A stretch of 45,667 bases of DNA from Heterotrichella gracilis (taxonomy: Eukaryota > Sar > Xanthophyceae > Tribonematales > Xanthonemataceae), in contig JAULBX010026563.1 in NCBI GenBank assembly GCA_032358255.1, positions 1-45,667 of the forward strand, written 5' to 3'. Below, piece after piece: positions 1-12,149 of this stretch (its first letter is position 1; each line of letters starts with the position of its first letter). The translations under genes and the position numbers were made by a program. The notes below the pieces were generated by a model, which worked only from the letters and a program-made list of their open reading frames with translations, did not search any database and was not told the origin of the DNA.

Positions 1-694
1 ACTCTACTAGTCATGACATTGTGGACTTAGTGTCCCTAATGTGTGCCCTTCAGGGGCACACAAGGCAATAAGCCGATCATCGTGACGGCTGGGAATGCCT
101 TTTGTTTGTTTGTTTGTTTGAAACATTTTATAACTACAATAGAGTGAAGTGTTGAATATATCTATGTCATGTCGAAACTGTATACCTTGGCCAATGGCAT
201 GCGGCTCATGGTGCACCAAAAGGCAAGCTACACCAATTGATTGGATGTGATAAAAGCTGAAACATGTTGCAAGCCTACGCGAGAGAGCGCCCAATGAAAG
301 GATTGTCTGACTCAGGAGCAGCATGGTGCTCCCAGGCTGGCGTCAGCCCTAACACTTGGAAACATTATTGCCCAAATTGTCTGCCTGCACATGGGATCTC
401 TCAGCGCTGGACTGGAGTGACCCACCGCCAAGCAGCCTTTACCCCCCTAATTGTTAGGGGGCCAAAAAGTGCGTACCCCACCATAAGACTGAGGTACTTT
501 ATACGTACAAAACTGAATCAAAAAAAAATATGCCCCACCCCCCCCTCTTCCCCCTCTCAACAGTAGCGCTTGACCGGCAGCAACAGGGCAACAGTCAGCT
601 CTCCACCATGCATGGTCACACCCATGGGCACAGCCACCCACTTCACATGATGCTGCATCCATATTGCAGTGACAGGGTGCTGAGCAGCTGGGCT
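1..694. other. 3' flank of the WD40 gene, no gene seen
   Basis: No open frame here resembles a known protein or carries convincing splice signals. The stretch lies downstream of the minus-strand WD40 gene and may include its 3' UTR. A short hairpin, an 8-bp stem with a 3-nt loop, sits at 443-461 (CCCCCTAA ... TTAGGGGG). There is also a (TTTG)n microsatellite near 100-120. Confidence 0.5.
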
Positions 695-3600
695 TCACAT
701 GATGGTGCAGCGGTTGCCGTCAGCCGCACGCCGTGGCTCACGCGGCCCAGGCGCCGGCCACCCCCCTCGCCCCCCACCTCCAGCACCCCCGCCTACCCCC
801 CCTGGCGGCTGCGCCCCACCCGCCCCGCGCCCCACCCCCGGCGGCATCATGTTTACCCAGAAGGGGGTGTCGCTGTGCACTCGCATGTCGTCCTCCACCA
901 TCATGGCCTCATTGCTGCGCACCACGTCCTCGGCAAAGTCCAGCCCCACCACCGGAGCCTCAGCCTGCGCCATGGGGGCAGAGACAATGTCAATGTATAC
1001 AGCAGCACACTGACCCACCAATTGCGAGCGCATGCTCCTTTACTTTGTTATCTTAAAAATGCATCAATGTCCAGTGCGACATTGGGAAGGAGGATTGCAT
1101 GCAGCATCGCATTTGCCCCACCTCAAGAGGTGGCGCATACAGCCAGTGCGAAATGTACACAATGCTCAAAGGGTGGGCCGCTGCGTCAGGTACGAAAGTG
1201 CCCGTGTTGCTTGCGTTTGCCCATGCTGGTCTCTTAATGCAGCATGCAGCATAAGCGGAGCCATCAGCGCATGCTGAGTGTTGCTGAGCCATCCACACAT
1301 GCACCACGAGAAATCCTTCCCAGGCAGGGTGGCTACAGCGCTTTTCTGGTTACCCTGCACCACATGCACCCCTGCCCCTGTCCCTCACCTGCGGCGACCA
1401 CATGCGCACCACGCAGCGCGCACCCCCAGTGGCCAGCAGCGGCTCCCAGGGGTGCGGGCGCAGCGCCACCACCACGTCATCCTCGCCGCACAGCAGCCCA
1501 GCCAGGCGGCCCGTGTGGAAGTCCCACACGAACACGTTGCCGCAGTCGGAGCCAGACACAACAAACCCGCCTGCAACAGAATAAAGTTCCACTGTTATAA
1601 AAACAATTATTGGCCATTTTATGCAGATGAATGCATAAAGGCCCGCCGCAGCTTCATAGGACCACAGGCAAATCCCGAGTGGAGTGGTTACAGCCAGACA
1701 GCTAAGCGCGGTATATGCACAGGGATAAAAAACGCCAATAACCTACCTGTGCTGAGTCCATAGGTGCGGTTGCCGGCGCGCGAAGCAGTCCCCTGCAGCG
1801 CCGACCCCCCTCCGAATATTGCCACCTCCTTGTTGACTGCATGGTTGCGGTGGCCCCGGTAGCATCGGTGGTAGTGGCCGCACTCCTGCACCTCGTCGTC
1901 CTCGCTGTCGTCTGAAAGGTAGGGGGGGGAGGGGGGTTGGTGCATTAGGGGAGGAATTGGAAATTGTCATACTTGAGTAGAATACTGTGCAGATTTTATT
2001 ATGAGAAAGACGATAATTAAAATTGCTGGCCATAGTTACAAGCGTTCCAGCTGTACAGCAAAATCACCAGCCACCCGTAATGATGTACATTTACAAGCCA
2101 AGCCAAGCAAATTTCTGCTGTGCGTGCAAATTTGTCACTTTTGCACGCCACCACTGCATATCAAACTGTTTGCCCCATGCCTGTGCAGGTGGCCTGTGCA
2201 GGTGGCCATGCAACCGCCGCCCTACCTTGGTCCACCACCACCGCCCCCACCCTGCTGTCCTCAGGCATGTGCTGGACCAACGCGCGCGGCAGCGCAGGCA
2301 GCTGAAGGCTCATCATCACCTCAGCCAGCTCATGCTCCCGGGGACCAATGTCTGGGGACCCATCCGCATCCCCAGCCCCGCCACCACCATCCACACCAGC
2401 CACGGGCGCCACCGCATCACCTGGTACCCCCTCTGCCACCAGTTGCGGAGGGGCGAGCTGGTCAGGCGGGAGCACAAGCTCGAGCGGCGGCTGCACAGGT
2501 GGGGGCGCAAGGGGCGCGGGGGGCGGCGGCGTCCACGGCACCCGCCGCGCAACCAGCGCCCTGTCCTGTTCCACCAGCTGGCGCACGCGCGAGGCGGGTG
2601 CGCGGGTGCGCCGCGTGGGGCTGCGGCCCCCCGCAGGAGTCAGTGCGTGGGTCCAAGGGGGGGAGGCGGAGTCTGGCGCAGGGCTGGTCTGGTCTTGGTC
2701 CGCTGGGTCGTGCTCCTCCATGCGCGGGGAGTAGTAGTTGTAATCTTGAAACCCCGCCAACACCATGTTGGTCCCCAGCGTGGGGAAGCTGGGCATGGGG
2801 ATCCCAGCGGGGATCTGGGCCGGGGAAGGACCAGCGCCACTGCTGGGGCCTGCAGAAACGGGTGGTGATGAGTAATGATTTGGTGCCTTGCACCACAGCG
2901 GGCATCCCCACAATGGCGCACTGTGAAAAGAGTCTCACACCACCAGCGCTCCTGGTGCCCATGCTCATCCACCATCTGCAGCAGCAGTATCCTAGTGCAT
3001 GGCGCAGGCACCCCCAGCTTCGTGTGCAGGGCCTACACCTGCAACCCCCTCCTCACCCACCCTCACCTGGAAGCAGCAGCGGCCCCCCACCTGCCGCAGG
3101 CGAGGCCGCATCCAGCGGCGGGCGGGTGCGCGCAGAGGCCAGCTGTGGTGGTGGGGGGTTGCGCCCCCCTCTGCTGCCGCCCTCGCTGCCGTTCCCCCTC
3201 TCCTGCGGGACACAGGGGGAGCAAGTTGGTGCATGCATTGATGATTAGGGTAGGAATACCTTGTGAGGGCATTTGGTGTATCGGCCTCAAATAACACCTC
3301 CAGGGCAGCCATGTGATGCATGCGACCATATTATACTTCCTTGGCCATGTGAACCATGCTCACGTGATGATGTGACACCATATGATGAATGTGTGTGGGT
3401 ATATGTAGGCGCAAGTGCACCACATACCCCCCGACTGGCCTGGCGCCCCCATTGGTGCCATGGCGCAGCCTGGGCGGCCGCTGCGGCTGCGGCTGCGGCT
3501 GCGGCGTTGCGGATGCTGGTGCGCGGCGGTTCGATGGGCATGTGCGTGGGGATGCCGCGTGGGGAGGAGGCCGCAGGGGAGGGCTGCTTGGAGGCACCTG

Positions 3601-6600
3601 GGAGGAGCAAGGGATGAGGCGGGTGGGGGATTGCCATGGGTACCACTGCCTTGGGTGCTATGATGTATACTCTAAAATGAGGTATCCCCAGCCATGCTGT
3701 TCTTGAAATAGAGTTACGCATTCACATGCATCTCAACAGCAATCCTTGCCAGGGTATCTGACGGAGGTGCAGCCATTGGAGCCACCAGGAATGCATCGAC
3801 CAGGACAGCAGAAACATGATTTGTGGCTGCGAGAGCCGGCTTTTGTATACTTAGGTATAGACCCTCGGTGCATCCGCTGCCAATACACCTCTGCCAGCCA
3901 CCACCGCCAGCATCCCCTGCCCTTGGGTATTCCAACCCACCCACCCACCAACCCACCCAAGAGTAATAAGATAAATTTCTGGACTACATTAATTTTTCCA
4001 CCCTTGACCCACCTTGCTTTCTCTTCTTTGGCGGCGTGGACCTGCCAGTGCTGAGGGTGGGCTCATGGGCCCCACCACGCCCACCACCGCCAGCCACAGC
4101 GTGCGCCGGACCAGCCTCCCCCAGCGTGCTTGCCACATACTGCGTTGGCACCACCATGACGTGAGTATTAAGTGAACTTAATGAATGCAGGTAATGCACA
4201 AGAAGTACCCACCAGCTGCAGGAAATGCTCAAGCAGTACCCACATGTGGCTGAACAGCGCATGATTGAGAATGCAGACCAGGGCGTAGCTAGCCATAGGG
4301 ACCCCAGGGCATCCAGGTTGCTAATCGTTTCGCATGGCATGGTATAGTGCTTCCATGGGGGTGCGGGGGTGGCAATGGGGCATAAGCGGTATTGAGGCGG
4401 ATCATGTGCAGGGCTTGCTTTCACCCTGATGCATGCATTGCCTACAGTCTCAACACATCGCTGCAGCTTAATGACGTTAGTAGGTGAACCCCCCTCTTGT
4501 CCCACAGCCTTACCAGTCCCGCGCCCGTTGTCACCCGCAGCTGCGGCGTGCGCCCATCGATGTTGCTGCCTGTGCATGTGACAGCAGGCCCACCGTCGCC
4601 CGATGCACTTGGCCCCGCCCGCAGGCTCCCCCCCGACCCACCAGGCCCCGAGTGCTGCTCCTCATCGGGCGGTGCGCCCTGGCCCCGCAGCTGCACAAGC
4701 GCCGCCTGCGCAGGCAACACACCTCGGTAACAATACCCTTAAAAACTCTACACATTTACCCTGAACAGACCCTGCAAGACCCTGCACATAAGTGCAGATA
4801 CCCTTGGCAAGACCCATGCACACAGCCACAGCCACATCACGGTGAGCGTCGCTCAAAGGGGCCAACAGCACGCAATGACCACCGGGTAAGTACCTGCAGC
4901 AGCCCCGGAGATGGTGTGGCAGCGTGTGATCCGCTGCGGGTGGTGACGCCCGGGGCGGTGCCGCCGCGCCACTGGCTGGGCGGGCTGAACACAGACAGTG
5001 CGCCGCCCCATCCCGAGCCGCGCCGCGTCACCATCTGCACATCCGCCGCCTCCGCGGGCGCAGCATCAGACGCCACCGCAGGCTGCTGGGGCATGCCCAG
5101 ATCCTGGTCACCCGTGGAGCTCTGCTGCCGCGCCATGGCCATTCGCTCCGCCTGCACCCGCTGGAGGATGGCGTCGCGGCCGAGGGGCAGCGTCGGGTCC
5201 CGCAGCTGCGGGCGCGGCTGCGCCGCCGCTGCCGCCGCCGCTTCGACCGACGCCGACACCCGGCGCGCCAGCAGCGTTGCCAGGTCCTGCGGCGATGGCG
5301 GCGCCGCCGAAGCCACCGCTTCAACCGACGCCGAGATGCGGCGCGCCAGCAGCGTGGCTAGGTCCTGCGGCGACGGTGGTTGGCCCGCCGCCGGCACGCC
5401 CCCCGCCTGCCCCGCGCGTTGGCGCAGCAGGTGGGAGAGGTCTTGCGGTAGCCCCGGGCGCAGGCGCGGGAGGAATATGGATGATCGCGACTGCAGGGGC
5501 CGTGTGAGGAGGGACGCCTCCACTGAGGGGCTGGGGCGCGTGGTGGGCAGGAGGGTGGGGGGGTCTTCGGGGGTGAGGGGGCTGCTGTTCCGCCGGCTGC
5601 GCTTGGAGCTGCGGGGAGAGGTGCACAAGCAAGGGTTAGCTAAACCCTAGGGTTACAGCGATCACCAGAGGATGCATTCCCTGGCAACAGGAGGTGCGCC
5701 CACTGAAGCATAGCGCTGCACATGACGTTTAAGAGGAGCACACAGGCCGGCGCCGCACGATGCACGTCATCCTGGTTGATTGTGCTCCGTAGGTACATGC
5801 CTCAAGATGCTTGGTACATGCAGTTGCAGCAAGTGCGCCATACAGGTGGCCAGATCCCGCGCCGCATGACCTGCACACGGCACATTATGCACCATCCAGC
5901 CTGCGGGCAGAGCCTGTGCTACCCAACAGCACCTCACCTCCTGGCCTCATCCCCTTCATTCTCCGCATGCTCATGCCCCCCATCGGTGCTGCCTGTGGGC
6001 TCAGCCACCGCCAGGATGGGTGTGAGCTGAGGGGGCCCGGTGACCACCAGGTGGGAGCGGGGGGATTCCTCCCCTGCACCGCCACCACCCCCTTGGGTCC
6101 CTGACGGCCCCGCGCCACCTGAGGCCATGCGCCGCGTGTCCAAGGGGAGCAAGGGGAGGCCGGTGCGCGGGGAGGGGGGTGGCAGGTGGGAGGTGCTCCG
6201 TTTGGTGCCTCGGGGGTGCGGCGGGGGTCCCCGGGGCGAGGGCGGGCATCGAGGTGAGGGGGGGCAGCGGGGGGAGGGGGGCAAGCGGGGGGCGGCGGGG
6301 CGCTCCGGCCGCGGTGATTGTGCAGGGTGTGTGGATGGGCTGCAGGGTGCGCCCAGGGCTGCAAGCAGGCGCTGCAGGCGTGACCTGGGTGGACAGGTGG
6401 TTGCTCAGCGCACAGGTGGTTCCTGAGTGCATGCATGCACCTCACATGCACATAGGCAGTGACCTACCCATCAGATGTGCACACACATAGGCATGGCCTG
6501 CCACCACACACAGCATGCACGTTCCGGTACCAGTGACCCCACATCCCATCCTCAGTCATGCAGACTGTGCACCATAACAGTAATCGATTGTCTTATCTCG

Positions 6601-9600
6601 TGATCATTCCCCCTCCTATCCCCCTTTCCCCCACGTACCTCCCTTCCACCACCGCCTGTGCATGGCTGCTCGTCCCCACGCCCCCCCCTACTGCCCCATT
6701 CGCCCCCTGCCCTTGGGCCCCACCCCTGCCACTTGGCCCTGCCCCATTGGCCGGACCAGGGGCAACCCCTGCACCCCCATGCTGGGCATCGCTGGCACAT
6801 GGTGAGGTGGGGATGCCAGGTGGCGGCTCCTCGGTGGTGGATGGGTCAACCTCCATTGCCTGTGGTACCTGGAGAGAAGCATGGCGGTTTAAACTGGACG
6901 CCAGGTACAGTGCATGGTAGGTGTATGCCGCTGCCATGTTGGCCCACCATGGCTTCACAGTGTGCACAAAAACAACTACCGCAATGCCTAGGATCAAACT
7001 GCCTGTGACGCATGTGCAAGGCAGTCTGCTAACGCTGGATGTCTAGATTGACGGAATGCATGCACGCAAGTGGCTATCAAGGTAACTCTTAATGCTCCGA
7101 TCAGGATTAAACAGATGAATGTATTGTAGTGCGAGCCACAGAGGCGGCCCCAAGTGCACGTCCCTTCCCCTTACCTCCCACTCCCCCTGCCCCTGCCCCA
7201 CCACCTCTGGGCTGCTGTTGCTCGTGGCTCCGCCACCTGGCGCACTCAGTGGGTGCCCCCCTGACATCACAGGAGCCCCCTCCGATGCCGGCCCACTGCT
7301 TGCGTCATCCCCTTCCTCCTCGCTTGTGCTCACATAGCCATCCCCCCTAGGCGCACAGGCAGTCGGAAACATGTGAGCATCAATGGTGACCAGATGGTGA
7401 CAGGTCAGGCCAAACTCACAACGATGAATATGCGAGATTGTTGTGATCCCAGCCACTGATGGAAGGTGACATGCATTTCAGATGTCAGCTCCATATGAAC
7501 AGGGAGACATGCGCGACCATTTTCATCAACAATACCATGCGAGCCCCAAACAAAGGCAGCAGGATTAGGGTTTAGGGTGGCTGCTGCACATGCCTTGCTC
7601 CGCCACTGGCGCCTGACACAGTGCTGACGCTGTGGTCCTGCGCGGCCCCCTCCCCTCCTGCACTGTGTTCTCCCCTCACCCTGGTGGCCCGGGTGGGGGT
7701 GCGGGACAGCCTGCACACACCACACACACGCACACATGTCACCCACCAGTGGGCCCACCACCATGCATGCGGCTGGTGACGCACACGCACCCCATCATGC
7801 GCAACATCAACATATCCACCTCCACACGCACCTCCCCACCTCCACATGACCGGCTCTCAAAGACTGCCACAATCAAGTATATTCTATCAGGTATGAAAGG
7901 GGTGTGCAATGTGCGCATATGCATTTGCCGCCCACTACACCCCCATCATTCTGTGCATCCCCTGCCCCCCCAACACCACCCACCTGCTCTCCCCATCTGC
8001 AGGCGGCTGCAGCCCCAGCTGGTGCCTGGCGTGCACCCGCGCATCAAAGGAGTAGATGTGCTCCCCCGCGTAGCTGGCCACCAGGTAGTGCCCCGTGGCG
8101 CTAAATGCCACTGAGCACACGATGTGCTGGCGGCTGGCGGGGCCCACCAGGCGCGGGTTGTTCAGCGTTGCCTTGAGGTGCGTGGGGGCGTAGTAGGCCA
8201 GGGGGGCAAGGTGGTCGGGGGCGGAGCGGCGCAGGTCAAACAGGCGGACTGCGGAGGTGGGGGGGTTCGGGTGGGGGAGTGTGGGTACGTGCGGACTGGT
8301 GGGGTGTGGGTGTGGATGTGGATGTGGGCATGGGGTGTGTGAGGATGGTGATGGCCAATTGCTAGTAATGGCATAAGGTGTGCATGGCCGCCAAGTCATG
8401 GGCCATGTGCAATCCCTGTGTGGATGTGTGCGTATAAAGATCATGCCATGGCCAGCCACGCTTCCGGAAGCACACCACACCGCTTCACTCGCCCCCCAAC
8501 CCCCCCACTCCTTTTGGCCCCCTCCACCCACCTAAAGGGTCCGCCCCCCCTGTTGCCACCAGGTGCGGCCTCAGGGGGTCTAGCGCCAGGCTGTGTACCC
8601 CCACGTGCGAGCGGGTGAGGCTACTGCTCTCAGACATTTGAGTAACTGCAGGGTGTGTGGGAAAAGAAGGGGTAAATTGGTTGCGGAGAGAGTGAGGGAT
8701 GAGCGGTTACATCGAGGAGAAGCGTGGGACGCCAGCAGGGGCGTGGTAGAAGCATGGAGCCATGCTTCAAGGGAGACTTCCTGAAGGTGGTTGCACATGC
8801 ATCAGCATCCATTGCATGCCCAGGCTAGGCCCTAATTGTGGGGTCATGTCCATGCACCCCCGCGCATGCACCCTGGGTCCCTGCACAATCTTCGACAAGC
8901 GGCCACCAAGGTAGATGCCCCCAACTACACGAAATCCAACACCCCGCAGCCCTCCATCCCTACCCAGCACGCCCCATGTGTAGTCACCAGCCTCTGGTGC
9001 ACGCAGCCGCTTGTCTACCCGCCGCACGGTGCCATCCTCCGCGCCGGTCAGAAATACGTCTGCGCACACCAGCAGACATCAGTTACTCGCAACGCCCGTC
9101 ATCTGCATATGCCTGCCCACACCCTCCCCATGCGTCAACCCACACACTAGATGCATTCGCCGACGCCCCGGTGCCTTGATAGCCCAGCCCACAGCCGCGG
9201 CGCACAGAAACCCTAAACCCTAGACAGCGCTCGCACATGCCACATGCCATACGTTAGCGCAGCCTGGTGCAGCCGGGTGTCGATATTGTGCTCGTGCCTG
9301 TGCTCTGCTCTGAATCACACCGCCGATGTAGCAACGCTGGTGCTGTGCTGGTGCTCGCAATCTACGTGGATGTGCACATGATACCACCAGCAGGGTGTGG
9401 CAGCGCCTCACCAAACGCGTCCAGCAGTGCCATGCACCTCACATTGTTGCGTTTTAGGGTCAAGGGGGTAGGGTTTACGAGGTCATGGGTGCCACTTACT
9501 GCCATCCAGCCACTCAACGCTCCTGACCCCTGTAGGGTACAGGGTACAGGGTAGGGTTTCTGGATTGGGGTTTGGGGTGCCACTTACTGCTGTCCAGCGG

Positions 9601-10850
9601 CGCCACGCTCCTGACCTTGTTGCGGTGCGTGAGGTAGGGGCGGATGGCGTTCTTGGTCAGGTTCACCAGGCGAACCTGGGGGCCGCAGGGGAGGGAGGCA
9701 GCATGGTCAGCAAGGGTGGTAAACAAATGGTGAGGGCGTTGTGTGCGCAGGGAGAGGGGGGCCGGCGCTGAGTGCAAGCAACTGTGAAAAGGGGCGTTGG
9801 TCCAGTGCGGGCTGCAGTCCTCAGCTATCACGCCCACACTCAAGCACAGCCTCGTACTGTAGGCGCCCAACACAGTGCAGGTGGTGTGCACTGCCAGAGG
9901 TGCCCCGAGCTATGCTGTGCTGTGCCATATGGGTGCAGGCGGTGTGCACCACCCGTGACACATAGAGTTGTGCAGTGAGTTGGTGGTGCACTGTGAGGTG
10001 GCGCGCCCCGGGGCATGTGCCGAGGTGCATGTGCCCAGCGGGTAAGGGGTGCCTGCTGTGGTGTACCTGTCTGTCTGCGCCACACGTGACAAGCTCCTGG
10101 TCCCCTGTGTTTGGGAGGAAGCGCGCGCACAGCACCCCCGCGGTGTGGCCCTGGGGAGTAGGGGCAAGGGCGGGCGCTTGTGAGTGAATGCATACATGTG
10201 AAGTCCCTGTGTTGGGCTGGGAGCGCCTGTGCACCTCAAGGACATGCCCAAGCAGCCCTGGGGGTTGCTGGGCGCTGGTTATGGCAGCAGGCAGGTGTAA
10301 AGTTCTGTCAATGGGTTTGCATGCTGCAGTGTTAAGCTCACGATTGCAAGCTTAAACACAACACGGCTGACACAAAGGAACGCCATATGACGTTTAGAAA
10401 CAACAAGGGCTTTTGTGCAGGCATAGCGCAAGTGTTTGTACCGACAGGCACCGACGCAGTACAAGCTCAATGAGATAATGCACCAAGCCAGTGGAGCCGT
10501 GCGGCACGACCTGTGCAGCCTACAGACAGGTCACGCAAGCAGTGATCATAAAAGCAAGCACCGTGATACAACCAGTGCAGGCATACTCCCACAGCGGTGC
10601 TCACCGAGTCGAAAGAGTGTATGGTTTTGGCTCGCCGTGCATCCCACAGCTTCACCCTGCAGTCCTCGCTGCCGCTGAGCACAGTGGTCCCCTCTGCGTT
10701 CCAGTCTATTGTGTTCACAGCCCCGTTGTGCCCAGACAGCTCTGCAGTGTTGACCAGCCGCCTGACAGTGGCAGCATCAGAGCAGACCTCCCGCTTGTAG
10801 CTGTACCCAATGCCACCACCAAGCTGCCTGTCAAGTGCCCAGCGCTCCAT
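695..10850 (-). CDS. WD40-repeat DCAF-type protein (WDTC1/DCAF6-like), CUL4-DDB1 substrate receptor
   Basis: This is a predicted substrate receptor of CUL4-DDB1 ubiquitin ligases, of the class that includes WDTC1, DCAF6 and Arabidopsis ASG2. Exons supported by phase and splice sites are 10605-10850 (start ATG at 10850), 10067-10150, 9588-9675, one beginning at 9059, 8532-8645, 7984-8248, 2226-2849, 1747-1911, 1389-1570 and 695-964 (stop TGA at 695). The first exon carries a WD repeat, GHNGAVNTIDWNAEG, ending in the DWD-box-like VKLWDARR. Later exons give HRNKVRSVAPLDS, GAEDGTVRRVDKR and VRLFDLRR. The 3' exons carry the family's last repeats (VVSGSDCGNVFVWDFHTG, then VALRPHPWEPLLATGG) and a charged tail containing DVVRSN and DDMRVHSD. 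Between about 2.9 and 7.9 kb lie Pro/Gly/Ser-rich linker exons (pieces near 4.9-5.6, 5.9-6.3, 6.6-6.9, 7.1-7.35 and 7.6-7.7 kb) whose boundaries I cannot fix. The linker is unusually long for the family. Family assignment is firm; the full exon chain is not. Confidence 0.8.
3470..3512. repeat. GCGGCT hexanucleotide tract
   Basis: Short tandem run of CGGCTG/GCGGCT units in the linker region of the WD40 gene. It would encode Ala or Pro runs if it is exonic. Confidence 0.6.
5210..5480 (-). repeat. Internal protein repeat in the WD40-gene linker (PSPQDLATLLARR units)
   Basis: Read on the minus strand, the linker contains two near-identical units, PPSPQDLATLLARRISASVEA and a second with V for I. 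A degenerate first unit, PGLPQDLSHLLRQR, precedes them. Units are separated by alanine-rich spacers. The pattern suggests tandem amphipathic helices, possibly a binding motif. I know of no named domain that matches. Confidence 0.6.
9400..9675 (-). repeat. Triplicated exon segment within the WD40 gene
   Basis: The 3' part of WD40 exon 9588-9675, together with its GTAAGT donor and the following GGCACCC, is repeated at about 9485-9529 with only a few differences. A more diverged third copy lies at about 9405-9450 (minus strand begins CGCAACAATGTGAGG). Copy two is preceded by CCCTACAG and could act as a 30-nt, frame-preserving mini-exon at 9500-9529. Copy three has no obvious acceptor and looks like a relic. 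Confidence 0.6.
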
Positions 10851-12149
10851 CTCTGCGCGTGCACGCTAGCCTGACACCTGCGGACTCATCGAGCTGCACA
10901 GGTGCCGATAAGGTGCGCGTGCAGTGGGCAGAGTAGAGTGAATTGGCGGAGGAACGTCAAGGAAGGTGTCGCTGATTGGGCATTGTACTGTGCGCCTGCA
11001 ATGAACTCGCAAGCCTGACACCTGCGAAACGGCTTCGTGCTGACACAAGGCAGGGTCGCAGCAGGGACGGCAGGCGATGCATGTCCAACCCATAAGAGTC
11101 CTGCAAACCGTGCCAATCACGAGGACTGTTTGTTAAACCGGTTCTGTCATTTTCGTGTAAAAGATGAGCAGACGGACGGCGGCCAAAACAAGTACGGCCC
11201 GCGGGACAACGAGGAAGGGGAACCAACGAGTCCACCAGCGTCACCCTCAGCTGATCCGCACATATATGCAAAGTAAAAGACAAACCCTGTGTAGATGGTT
11301 CGGGTCTCAGTCCTGGGTCCGTAACAGGGCCGGCAGGGTTGAGCATCTGATCGGCATGCATGCATGTTGTTGCCAACTTGGTTTCCTCAAGCCGCGTAGT
11401 ATTGCAGGCTGGGTGGACACAGACACAGGCACCGATCCCTCGTGGAAATAACCCAATATGCCGGCCATGTGCCGGTTGAAACCACAACAGCTTACTTCTA
11501 GCGACGCAAACTTATCGCAGGGTAGGAGTTGGGTTGGGCGAGAGCCATCCTCTTGCGATGTACACTCCCTCCGGGACATAAGCAACGCAGGTGTCCGCGT
11601 ATCTGCATAATATGATAACACAAACAAACTGCCAGAGGCGAGATGGGTGTGTTACACCAACTGAACAGCCAGGGTCAACACAGCGCCAAACCGTGAGCAC
11701 CACCGACCACGACGATCACCGAAGCGCTGGGTCCAAGGCTCAGCTGCTGAGTAAGGACTGACTATACAGGAAGCCGCCAGCTGCACACTCGCAACTAGCC
11801 GTGAGAGGAATGTTCTACTTTCAAGAGCAGGCTTGTGCCCCCAACCTTCAGTGGTATCGTAAACGGTTCACTCAACGGTGGCAGTATGCCCTAATAAGCT
11901 ATAAACCTATGGCGGCACTGGTGTTTCTGAGATAAGTCGAAATGCAACGAGTTATATACATCTTCCAGTCACAGTTTAAACATCAAGGCTCCTGGAATTG
12001 CCATATCCAACTGTGCCCATACCGGCCAGCTGCCTGCATCACCCTCCCCACGGCACCCCCCCAACCGCATCATCCACAGCTTCCACAGCGCAGAACTGTC
12101 GTCCTGCGCACATTGGTCCATCCACAAAGAGCAGCCCTGCCACCCCCCC
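10851..12149. other. Intergenic, WD40 5' flank and kinase 3' flank
   Basis: This 1.3 kb lies between the start of the WD40 gene and the stop of the kinase, both on the minus strand, so it should hold the kinase 3' UTR and the WD40 promoter. A minus-strand open frame at 10957-11487 has no recognisable domain. A short repeat, CCTGACACCTGCG, occurs at about 10870 and again at about 11016. Confidence 0.5.

Noticed and set aside
443..461. Short hairpin resembling a bacterial terminator
   Set aside because: The genome is eukaryotic, the stem is only 8 bp, and no U-tract or gene context supports it.
2001..3248. Plus-strand open frame of 415 codons
   Set aside because: It is antisense to supported exon 2226-2849 of the WD40 gene. 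Its product is Pro/Arg/Ala-rich low complexity, as expected from GC-rich antisense sequence.
4484..5650. Plus-strand open frame of 388 codons
   Set aside because: It is antisense to the WD40-gene linker exon, has no recognisable domain, and its Arg/Ala-rich composition comes from the repeat coding on the other strand.
10957..11487. Minus-strand open frame of 176 codons between the WD40 and kinase genes
   Set aside because: No domain, no homologue-like motif, and no convincing start or splice context; treated as intergenic.
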